61,224 nt of DNA from Flavobacteriaceae bacterium UBA2540 (lineage in GTDB: Bacteria > Bacteroidota > Bacteroidia > Flavobacteriales > Flavobacteriaceae). The stretch spans positions 1 through 61,224 of the forward strand of contig DDMS01000011.1 in the NCBI GenBank assembly GCA_002340765.1, in the 5' to 3' direction. Made by a program: the position numbers and the translations under genes. Below are positions 36,665-43,816 of this stretch, piece after piece. The notes beneath the pieces are model-generated. The model did not search any database. It was not told the origin of the DNA and worked only from the letters and a program-made list of their open reading frames with translations. Each line of letters opens with the position of its first letter. The stretch's first letter is position 1.

Positions 36665-36961
36665 ATAGCAATTAAAAAACAATTTTTTCAGAGTAAACCA
36701 ATTTGTAAAGTAACTTTTTCTATTAAAGCTGAAGAAGCTGAAAATGTTCCAGCTTTAGGAAGTTTTTATAATTGGAGTGAAACAGCAACACCGCTAAAAA
36801 ATTAAAAAATGAGACATTAAAAGAAATATTGGACTTAGAAAGAGAAATTTTTTATGAATTAAGATACTTGATTGATGAAAAATAAGAAAATGATGGAGAA
36901 GCTGACAACTATGTTTGGAGAGATTTTGCTGGGGGTGGATAATAGCGTATTAAGTTTGTAA
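36665..36961 (+). pseudogene. Pseudogene of a small CBM48 (isoamylase N-terminal domain) protein
   Basis: Plus-strand reading: AIKKQFFQSKPICKVTFSIK, EEAENVPALGSFYNWSETAT, PLKN, stop plus frameshift, ETLKEILDLE, FYELRYLIDE, stop, ENDGEADNYVWRDFAGG, frameshift, DNSVLSL and TAA at 36959-36961. This matches the stand-alone isoamylase early-set proteins of Bacteroidota (KxxCKVTF, GSFNxW, FRYvvDg, NDFGGENSVL). The start codon position now reads ATA. At least two stops and two frameshifts have accumulated. Confidence 0.88.
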
Positions 36962-36970
36962 AACTTTAAG

Positions 36971-37016
36971 AAGAGCTTTCTCCCGAAATTTAGGGATTGA
37001 AAGCTCTTTTTTTATT
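36971..37016. terminator. Terminator between the CBM48 pseudogene and thyA
   Basis: AAGAGCTTTC (36971-36980) pairs with GAAAGCTCTT (36999-37008), with an inner TCCC/GGGA pairing, and seven or more T follow on the plus strand. It can serve both the old plus-strand gene and the convergent thyA. Confidence 0.85.
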
Positions 37017-37020
37017 GTTT

Positions 37021-37845
37021 TTAAACGGCAACAATTCCTTTTATATGAGGATGAGGATTATAGTTTATCAGTTCAAAATCTTCAAAAGTAAAATCTTCAA
37101 TACTTTTTACTTTCGGATTTATTTTCATAGTTGGCAATGGTCTTATTTCTCTTGATAATTGAAGTTCAAGCTGCTCAATATGATTGTTGTAAATATGCGC
37201 ATCACCAAAAGTGTGAATAAATTCGCCAGCCTCAAATCCACAGACTTGTGCAACCATCATCATAAATAATGCGTAAGAAGCAATATTAAAAGGGACTCCC
37301 AAAAAAATATCTGCACTTCTTTGGTATAATTGACAAGATAGTTTATTGTCAGCAACATAAAACTGAAAAAATGCGTGACAAGGAGGCAATGCTACTTTTC
37401 CATTGGCAATATTTTCGGAAAATGACTTGGAAGTATCTGGCAAAACTGAAGGATTCCAGGCAGAAATTAACATTCTTCTCGAATTTGGATTTTCTTTTAA
37501 CGTTTCAATCACTTCTTTGAGTTGATCAATTTCATCACTGTTCCAATTGCGCCATTGATGTCCATAAACTGGACCTAAATCGCCACTTTCATTTGCCCAT
37601 TCATTCCAAATACGTACACCATTTTCTTGTAAATAATTGATATTTGTATCTCCTTTTATGAACCATAATAATTCATAAATAATTGATTTTAAATGCAATT
37701 TTTTAGTCGTTACCATAGGAAAACCTTCATTTAAATCAAAACGCATTTGATAACCAAAAACACTTTTTGTTCCTGTTCCTGTTCTGTCTCCTTTTTCATT
37801 TCCGTTTTCTAAAACGTGTTTTACTAAATCATGGTATTGTTTCAT
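37021..37845 (-). CDS. thyA: Thymidylate synthase
   Basis: Methylates dUMP to dTMP using methylene-tetrahydrofolate and releases dihydrofolate for FolA. The catalytic nucleophile is Cys156 in ALPPCHAFFQF. Phosphate-binding Arg and other motifs are DRTGTGTKSVFGYQMRFDL, YQRSADIFLGVPFNIASYA and FGDAHIYNNHIEQ. Length is 274 residues, about ten more than E. coli ThyA, with a small insertion before the catalytic loop (DTSKSFSENIANGK). Confidence 0.95.
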   Translation of the reverse strand: MKQYHDLVKHVLENGNEKGDRTGTGTKSVFGYQMRFDLNEGFPMVTTKKLHLKSIIYELLWFIKGDTNINYLQENGVRIWNEWANESGDLGPVYGHQWRNWNSDEIDQLKEVIETLKENPNSRRMLISAWNPSVLPDTSKSFSENIANGKVALPPCHAFFQFYVADNKLSCQLYQRSADIFLGVPFNIASYALFMMMVAQVCGFEAGEFIHTFGDAHIYNNHIEQLELQLSREIRPLPTMKINPKVKSIEDFTFEDFELINYNPHPHIKGIVAV

Positions 37846-37924
37846 ATTTATTTCAATATTTCCGTAAAATTAAAAAAGCATCAATAAAAATTCTTGATGC
37901 TTTAAAAAAATTCTTAATAAGTTA

Positions 37925-39637
37925 TTAACCAATAATCATTCCTGCAATTGCTGCTGACATTAAGGAAGCAATTGTTCCTCCAATTAATGCTTTTATTCCA
38001 AATTCTGATAAAGTTTTTCGCTGTTTTGGAGCTAATGAACCAATTCCTCCAATTTGTATTCCGATAGAAGCAAAATTTGCAAAACCACACAACATATAAG
38101 TTGCCATGATTACTGATTTATTAAAATTTAAATGAATATCACTTGCTATATTCTTTAATTCAGCCAATTGGATGTAAGCAATAAATTCACTTGCTGCCAA
38201 TTTGATTCCCAATAATTGTCCCATCAAAGCCATGTCTTCTTTGGCAACACCAATCAACCACATTAATGGCGCAAAAATATATCCTAAAATTGCTTCAATT
38301 GAAAAAGCTGCATAAGAAGTATTTTTTGCCATCCAAATATTTAAATTTGTGATATCTCCAAACCAACCTAAAATTCCATTTAACATGGCAATTACAGCCA
38401 CAAAAACTAATAACATTGCACCAACATTTACTGCCAAACGCAATCCTTCAGAAGTTCCGTTTGCAATTGCATCCAAAATATTTGAACCTATTTTTTCTTG
38501 TGAAACAGTCACATCAGTATTTACTTTTTCGGTTTGAGGGTATAACATTTTGGAAATTACAATTGCGCCAGGAGCAGCCATGACTGAAGCTGCCAATAAA
38601 TGTTTTGCAAAAACCAATTCTAATTCTTTGTCTCCTCCTCCTAAAAATCCGATATAAGCAGCCAAAACAGCGCCAGCAACTGTAGCCATTCCACCAATCA
38701 TTACCAACAACATTTCAGATCTGTTCATTTTTTCTAAATATGCTTTTATCAATAGTGGTGCTTCAGTTTGCCCAAGAAAAATATTTCCTGCAACAGACAA
38801 ACTTTCCATTCCTGAAATCCCAAGAAATTTAGACAATACAATTGCCAAAATTTTCACCACCCATTGAATAATCCCTAAGTAAAAAAGTAAAGAAGTTAAG
38901 GCTGAAAAGAAAATAATTGTTGGCAACACTTGAAATGCAAAAATATATCCAAAAGTGTTCATATCTCCAACCATTCCTGCAAATAAAAATTGACTTCCGG
39001 CTCTGGTATATCCAAGGATTGAGATGAAAATTCCGCCAATAAATTCGAAAATACTTTGAATAAATGGCACTTTCAAAACACCAATTGCAATAGTTAGTTG
39101 TAATAATAATCCAATCCCTACTTTTTTCCAATCAATCGCTTTTTTGTTATTACTGAATAAAAAAGTAATGACAATCAATACAAACATTCCCAAAACACCT
39201 CTCCAAAGACTATTTACAGAAAATCCTTGACTTGGTTTTATCTCATTTAAAGGAATTTTTTCTGCAATAACTTCTTTATTTTTTAAAGTATCTTTTGAAT
39301 TTAAAGAAAATATAATGTCATTTTCAGATAACACCATATTAGCTTCATCCAAAGAAATAATATTGAAATATCTGACAGTATCTTTTGGAATTTTGAAATT
39401 GAAAATTAACAAATTTTGTTGACGAATGAAATTTCCTGAAGCGGATAAAAGATTATTTTCCTTTAATTGAATAGTAAATTTGCCATCTTTTAAATGAAAA
39501 AAATCTGTAGAATCAATTTTTATAATTTTGATTTCGTCTTGATTTTTAACTGAGGAAAATTGCCAATTTTGTTCTAACTGTTGTCCAAAAGAAATTGATG
39601 AAATAATGAATAAGATGAGTAAAATAAGTTTTTTCAT
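37925..39637 (-). CDS. CNT-family nucleoside transporter with N-terminal exported domain
   Basis: 570 residues in three parts. A signal peptide (MKKLILLILFIISSISFGQ) comes first. A domain of about 110 residues outside the membrane follows (WQFSSVKNQDEIKIIKIDST, beta-rich, lipocalin-like in pattern). Then comes a concentrative nucleoside transporter core: FQVLPTIIFFSALTSLLFYL, GQTEAPLLIKAYLEKMNRSE, TYMLCGFANFASIGIQIGG. CNT proteins use a Na+ or H+ gradient to import nucleosides. Bacterial members of about 400 residues usually lack the exported domain. It lies 9 bases downstream of the BFN gene on the same strand. Confidence 0.9.
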   Translation of the reverse strand: MKKLILLILFIISSISFGQQLEQNWQFSSVKNQDEIKIIKIDSTDFFHLKDGKFTIQLKENNLLSASGNFIRQQNLLIFNFKIPKDTVRYFNIISLDEANMVLSENDIIFSLNSKDTLKNKEVIAEKIPLNEIKPSQGFSVNSLWRGVLGMFVLIVITFLFSNNKKAIDWKKVGIGLLLQLTIAIGVLKVPFIQSIFEFIGGIFISILGYTRAGSQFLFAGMVGDMNTFGYIFAFQVLPTIIFFSALTSLLFYLGIIQWVVKILAIVLSKFLGISGMESLSVAGNIFLGQTEAPLLIKAYLEKMNRSEMLLVMIGGMATVAGAVLAAYIGFLGGGDKELELVFAKHLLAASVMAAPGAIVISKMLYPQTEKVNTDVTVSQEKIGSNILDAIANGTSEGLRLAVNVGAMLLVFVAVIAMLNGILGWFGDITNLNIWMAKNTSYAAFSIEAILGYIFAPLMWLIGVAKEDMALMGQLLGIKLAASEFIAYIQLAELKNIASDIHLNFNKSVIMATYMLCGFANFASIGIQIGGIGSLAPKQRKTLSEFGIKALIGGTIASLMSAAIAGMIIG

Positions 39638-39646
39638 ATGATAATT

Positions 39647-40258
39647 TTAAGAGTGTTTGCTTATTTCATCTCTTATTTTTGCTGCCAATTCATAATTTTC
39701 ATTCACAACAGCTTGATGCAATTGTTCTTGTAATTGAGTTAAACTTAACTTTGAAAAACTCGTTTTCTCTTTGCTTTTTGATTCGTCAAAATCCACTGGA
39801 TTTTTTTTCAATTCACTTTTACCTTCAAGCGCCATTTCTTCTTCTGCTTTCAGATAAATTCCTGCTTTATCCAAAATATTTTCATAGGTAAAAATTGGTG
39901 CATTGAAACGAACTGCAATTGCAATTGCGTCCGAGGTTCTCGCATCGATCATCTCTTCTTTTTCGTTTTTTTCACACACCAAACTCGAAAAGAAAACGCC
40001 ATCCACCAATTTATGGATAATTACTTCTTTTATTTTAATACCAAAAGTATCAGAAAATGTCTTGAACAAATCGTGTGTTAATGGTCTTGGTGGTCTAATT
40101 TCAGTTTCTAATGCAATCGCAATTGATTGTGCTTCAAAAGCCCCAATAATTATTGGCAAAGTTCGAGTACCCTCTATTTCACTCAAAACCAATGCATACG
40201 CTCCACTTTGAGTTTGACTGTATGAAATTCCTTTGATGGTTAGTTGTATTAAACTCAT
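39647..40258 (-). CDS. Bifunctional nuclease (BFN/DUF151) domain protein with UVR motif
   Basis: 203 residues. The BFN domain (LPIIIGAFEAQSIAIALETE, RPPRPLTHDLFKTF, IDARTSDAIAIAVRFNAPIF) occupies residues 1-140. A charged linker leads to a C-terminal UVR-type helical hairpin (TQLQEQLHQAVVNENYELAA, KIRDEI). BFN proteins have been reported to have nuclease activity in plants, but the bacterial role is unclear. UVR motifs bind other repair proteins or RNA polymerase factors. It is the probable first gene of a unit with the nucleoside transporter. Confidence 0.88.
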   Translation of the reverse strand: MSLIQLTIKGISYSQTQSGAYALVLSEIEGTRTLPIIIGAFEAQSIAIALETEIRPPRPLTHDLFKTFSDTFGIKIKEVIIHKLVDGVFFSSLVCEKNEKEEMIDARTSDAIAIAVRFNAPIFTYENILDKAGIYLKAEEEMALEGKSELKKNPVDFDESKSKEKTSFSKLSLTQLQEQLHQAVVNENYELAAKIRDEISKHS

Positions 40259-40382
40259 AATTCTCTGTGCAAAAATCTAAAAAACAATTGAAAAATAAGT
40301 AATCATAGGCATTCTAGAATTGTGGCACAATTTAATAAAAATATGCAGTGTAAATAGAAATTTTGATAGTTTTTATAAAAGT

Positions 40383-40415
40383 AAAACCCAAAAGTTTTTA
40401 GACTAATGGGTTTTT
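40383..40415. terminator. Terminator of etfBA
   Basis: AAAACCCA near 40383-40390 pairs with TGGGTTTT (40407-40414). Both flanks are A/T-rich, so it can act on the minus-strand etf message. Confidence 0.6.
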
Positions 40416-40439
40416 ACAGATAAAGTGTTCAAAAAGAAA

Positions 40440-41405
40440 TTACTGCGCTTCTTTAAATGCTTTTAATTTTTTTATCAATTCTGGAACTACTTGAAAAGCA
40501 TCACCTATAATTCCGTAGTCAGCTGCTTTAAAAAAAGGCGCTTCAGGATCAGAATTGATGACAACTTTTACTTTTGATGCGTTCACGCCAGCCAAATGTT
40601 GAATAGCACCAGAAATTCCGATGGCAATATATAAATTAGAGGCAACTGGTTTTCCTGTTTGCCCAACATGTTCTCCATGAGGACGCCATCCCAAATCAGA
40701 AACTGGTTTTGAACACGCAGTTGCTGCTCCTAAAACAGCGGCTAATTCTTCAATCATTCCCCAATTTTCAGGGCCTTTCATACCTCTTCCTGCTGAAACT
40801 ACTACATCTGCATCAGCAATTGTCACTTTCCCAGAAGCTTTTTCAACTTTTTCTGATTTTACTCCAAAATCTGAATCAGGTAATGAAACACTCATTTCTT
40901 TTACAGTTCCTGAAACTGGATTTTCATGAATTCCGAAAGAATTTTTTGCAACTCCAATAATTTTTTTCTCAGTTGAAATCACGGTATTTGCATATCCTTT
41001 GTTAGAAAAAACTTTTCTTTTGATGGTAAAAGGACTTATTGACGATGGCAAAGCAATTACATTTGACACATAACCTGCATCCAAAGAAACTGCTACCAAA
41101 GGTGCAATATGCAAAGTATCAATGCTTGAATCTAACACAATTACAGTTGCATTTTCTGATTCAGCAAATTTATTGATTATAGATGAGTAGGCTTTTGCGT
41201 TGAATGAAGTTAATTTACTTTCAGAAACTGAAATCACTTTTTCTGCTCCATAATAAAACAATTCTTCATTTACAGAGACATTTACAGTTACCGCAACTAG
41301 ATTTGTATTCAACTGTTCGGCTACTTTTTTTCCGTAAGAAACTACTTCAAAAGCACTTTTTTTAAATTTGCCATTTGTGGCATCTGCAAAAACTAAAACT
41401 GACAT
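40440..41405 (-). CDS. etfA: Electron transfer flavoprotein alpha subunit
   Basis: FAD-binding subunit of ETF, carrying electrons from acyl-CoA and other dehydrogenases to ETF-quinone oxidoreductase. The C-terminal FAD domain is clear: SAGRGMKGPENWGMIEELA, CSKPVSDLGWRPHGEHVGQT, LYIAIGISGAIQHLAG, VVINSDPEAPFFKAADYGI. Length is 321 residues. It is second in the etfB-etfA unit, with a 50-base gap. Confidence 0.95.
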   Translation of the reverse strand: MSVLVFADATNGKFKKSAFEVVSYGKKVAEQLNTNLVAVTVNVSVNEELFYYGAEKVISVSESKLTSFNAKAYSSIINKFAESENATVIVLDSSIDTLHIAPLVAVSLDAGYVSNVIALPSSISPFTIKRKVFSNKGYANTVISTEKKIIGVAKNSFGIHENPVSGTVKEMSVSLPDSDFGVKSEKVEKASGKVTIADADVVVSAGRGMKGPENWGMIEELAAVLGAATACSKPVSDLGWRPHGEHVGQTGKPVASNLYIAIGISGAIQHLAGVNASKVKVVINSDPEAPFFKAADYGIIGDAFQVVPELIKKLKAFKEAQ

Positions 41406-41455
41406 ATTTTTTATATTTTTAAATACTGAACTTAATTCAGATTCCTATTTTTAAA

Positions 41456-42202
41456 TTAAATTACCTTGGCTTCGTTGTGTAATAAATTGATTAATCCATC
41501 AATATCATCCGCATTCACCAATTTAACAGCACCTTTTGGTAAAGGTTTTTGATACGATTGCACTTCTGTTGCATTTTTAGAAGTGATCGGTTCAACAACT
41601 TGTAATGGTTTTTGACGCGCCATCATAATGCCACGCATATTTGGAATCCTTAAATCTTTTTCTTCTACAATTCCTTTTTGGCCGGCAACAACCATTGGTA
41701 AAGTTGAACTTAAAGTTTCGTTTCCGCCATCAATTTCTCTTACTAACTTTACTGAATTTCCTTCAACTTCAATATCAACACAACCATTTACAAAATGATA
41801 ATCAACCAAAGAAGCAACCATTCCAGGGACCATTCCCCCATTATAATCAATTGATTCTCTTCCTGCTAAAACCAAATCATAATTTCCATTTTTTACGATT
41901 GCTGCAATTTCTTTTGCTACTGACAAACCATCTTTTGGCTCTAAATTTACTCGAATTGCATCGTCAGCACCAATTGCCAAAGCTTTTCGCAAAGTAGACT
42001 CAGTAGTTGTATTTCCAACATTTAAAACAGTAATGGTTGCTCCCTGTTTTTCTTTAAACCACATGGCTCTTGTTAAACAAAATTCATCGTAAGGATTGAT
42101 GACAAACTGAATGCCATTCATATCAAATTTTGTATCGTTTTCAACAAAATTTATCTTAGAAGTTGTATCTGGAACGTGACTTATACATACCAATATTTTC
42201 AT
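41456..42202 (-). CDS. etfB: Electron transfer flavoprotein beta subunit
   Basis: AMP-binding partner of EtfA, 248 residues. Typical segments are CISHVPDTTSKINF, FVINPYDEFCLTRAMWFKEK, LRKALAIGADDAIRVN, VLAGRESIDYNGGMVPGMVA and the recognition-loop region RIPNMRGIMMARQKPL. It is divergent from pdhB across a 222-base region. Confidence 0.95.
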   Translation of the reverse strand: MKILVCISHVPDTTSKINFVENDTKFDMNGIQFVINPYDEFCLTRAMWFKEKQGATITVLNVGNTTTESTLRKALAIGADDAIRVNLEPKDGLSVAKEIAAIVKNGNYDLVLAGRESIDYNGGMVPGMVASLVDYHFVNGCVDIEVEGNSVKLVREIDGGNETLSSTLPMVVAGQKGIVEEKDLRIPNMRGIMMARQKPLQVVEPITSKNATEVQSYQKPLPKGAVKLVNADDIDGLINLLHNEAKVI

Positions 42203-42381
42203 AATCTCTCTATGTTATCATTTAATTACGGAACGAAATTACAGCTTTTTTTTAAAAAATACTATGCACGCATAATAAATTTTCAAGATTTTAACATTTA
42301 CCGAAAAAGATTGAGTCTTTTGAAAGAATAATTATGAAATAGTTTATAAAAATCAATCCTAAAAAATGATAATTAATTCCT

Positions 42382-42389
42382 TATTTTTG
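42382..42389 (+). promoter_or_regulatory. Candidate -7 element for pdhB
   Basis: TATTTTTG, an exact TAnnTTTG match, 35 bases before the pdhB ATG. Confidence 0.5.
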
Positions 42390-42424
42390 CAATACATAAA
42401 TTAACCAAAAGAAATAAATTTTAA

Positions 42425-43402
42425 ATGAAAACAGTACAATTCAGAGAAGCAATTTGTGAGGCCATGAGCGAAGAAATGCGCAGAGATGAAAGCATTTATT
42501 TGATGGGTGAAGAAGTTGCAGAATATAATGGTGCATACAAAGCAAGTAAAGGAATGTTGGACGAGTTTGGCCCAAAAAGAGTGATTGATACTCCTATTGC
42601 TGAGCTTGGTTTTGCAGGAATTGCAATCGGTTCAGCAATGAATGGCAACAGACCAATTGTTGAATACATGACGTTTAACTTTTCATTGGTTGGAATTGAT
42701 CAAATCATCAATAACGCAGCAAAAATTAGACAAATGTCAGGAGGTCAATTTAATTGTCCAATCGTTTTTAGAGGACCAACAGCTTCTGCAGGACAATTAG
42801 GAGCAACACATTCTCAAGCATTTGAGAGTTGGTTTGCAAATACACCTGGTCTAAAAGTGATTGTTCCATCAAATCCTTATGATGCAAAAGGCTTATTAAA
42901 ATCTGCCATTCGCGATGATGATCCAGTTATTTTTATGGAATCTGAACAAATGTATGGTGATAAAATGGAAATTCCTGAAGGTGAATATTTGATTCCAATT
43001 GGCGTTGCAGAAATCAAAAGAGAAGGCACAGATGTTACGTTGGTTTCTTTCGGAAAAATCATCAAAGAAGCTTATAAAGCTGCTGATGAATTGGCAAAAG
43101 AAAATATTTCTGTTGAAATTATCGATCTAAGAACAGTGCGTCCAATGGATCATGCTGCGATTATAAAATCTGTAAAAAAGACGAATAGATTAGTTGTTTT
43201 AGAGGAAGCTTGGCCTTTTGGAAGTATAGCAACCGAAATTACTTACAGAATTCAAAGTGAAGCTTTTGACTTTTTAGATGCGCCAATCAAAAGAATTACC
43301 ACTCCTGATACCCCAGCTCCTTATTCATCAGCATTATTTGAAAAATGGATTCCAAATTCAAATGATGTAATTAAAGCTGTGAAAGAATTATTATATTTAT
43401 GA
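42425..43402 (+). CDS. pdhB: Pyruvate dehydrogenase E1 component, beta subunit
   Basis: Beta chain of the thiamine-diphosphate E1 enzyme that decarboxylates pyruvate to feed acetyl-CoA synthesis. Segments are FREAICEAMSEEMRRDESIY, MGEEVAEYNGAYKASKGML, the ThDP-contacting DTPIAELGFAGIAIGSAMNG, RGPTASAGQLGATHSQAFES and EEAWPFGSIATEI. Length is 325 residues. The alpha chain and E2 are not in the window, so the complex is encoded at separate loci, as is common in Flavobacteriia. A 2-oxoisovalerate dehydrogenase E1 beta is the main alternative. Confidence 0.9.
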   Translation: MKTVQFREAICEAMSEEMRRDESIYLMGEEVAEYNGAYKASKGMLDEFGPKRVIDTPIAELGFAGIAIGSAMNGNRPIVEYMTFNFSLVGIDQIINNAAKIRQMSGGQFNCPIVFRGPTASAGQLGATHSQAFESWFANTPGLKVIVPSNPYDAKGLLKSAIRDDDPVIFMESEQMYGDKMEIPEGEYLIPIGVAEIKREGTDVTLVSFGKIIKEAYKAADELAKENISVEIIDLRTVRPMDHAAIIKSVKKTNRLVVLEEAWPFGSIATEITYRIQSEAFDFLDAPIKRITTPDTPAPYSSALFEKWIPNSNDVIKAVKELLYL

Positions 43403-43414
43403 GCCCCTTCATTG

Positions 43415-43437
43415 ACAATACTTTAGTTAAGTATTGT
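43415..43437 (+). terminator. Hairpin after pdhB
   Basis: ACAATACTT (43415-43423), loop TAGTT, AAGTATTGT (43429-43437): a perfect 9-bp stem 12 bases after the pdhB stop. No T-tract follows, so termination is uncertain. Confidence 0.45.
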
Positions 43438-43468
43438 ATGTTAAAAATATGTTCATTATAAAATAATT

Positions 43469-43696
43469 TATGTTCCGTTTCATGAACTATTTGGAACGAT
43501 AAAAAAGATATTTTTGATTTAAACCATAAAAATTAAAAAAAATTGAATATTTTTTCAAGTTTATAAAGATTTAGAGAAGAAAAAAGAACCAGTTGGTGGT
43601 TGGGAAGATGCTTCTAAATCTAAAAAAATATGCTAAGATTATATTGAAAGATATAATAATAGCGGATACAAAAAGACTAATTATTTTTCAATTTAA
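43469..43696 (+). pseudogene. ppa: Remnant of soluble inorganic pyrophosphatase C-terminus
   Basis: Plus-strand fragments in order: TIWNDKKDIFDLN (family DPIWNdi.DieDLN), IEYFFK, frameshift, YKDLEKKKEPVGGWEDASKS (family FFQVYKDLEKKkvdVGGWgda), stop, DYIERYNNSGYKKTNYFSI and TAA at 43694-43696. Only the last 75 or so codons of a family I soluble pyrophosphatase of about 175 codons survive. Two or more stops and a frameshift interrupt them. It sits directly before the intact membrane pyrophosphatase gene. Confidence 0.88.
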
Positions 43697-43723
43697 TAAA
43701 ATTCAACTTCAAAAAAATACAAA

Positions 43724-43757
43724 CCTCAAAAAATTAAACCTTTTTGAGGTTTTTTAT
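43724..43757 (+). terminator. Terminator of the former ppa gene
   Basis: CCTCAAAAA (from 43724), short loop, TTTTTGAGG (43741-43749), then TTTTTTATTT. The hairpin is intact although the gene it served has decayed. Confidence 0.82.
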
Positions 43758-43816
43758 TTCATAATGATTTTATTACTTTTACCGCCATTTTAAACTAAAC
43801 AAATTAACTATAATTT

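Noticed and set aside
43593..43793. Plus-strand open frame of 66 codons
   Set aside because: It runs out of frame over the ppa remnant and through its terminator. The in-register reading gives recognisable pyrophosphatase sequence instead.
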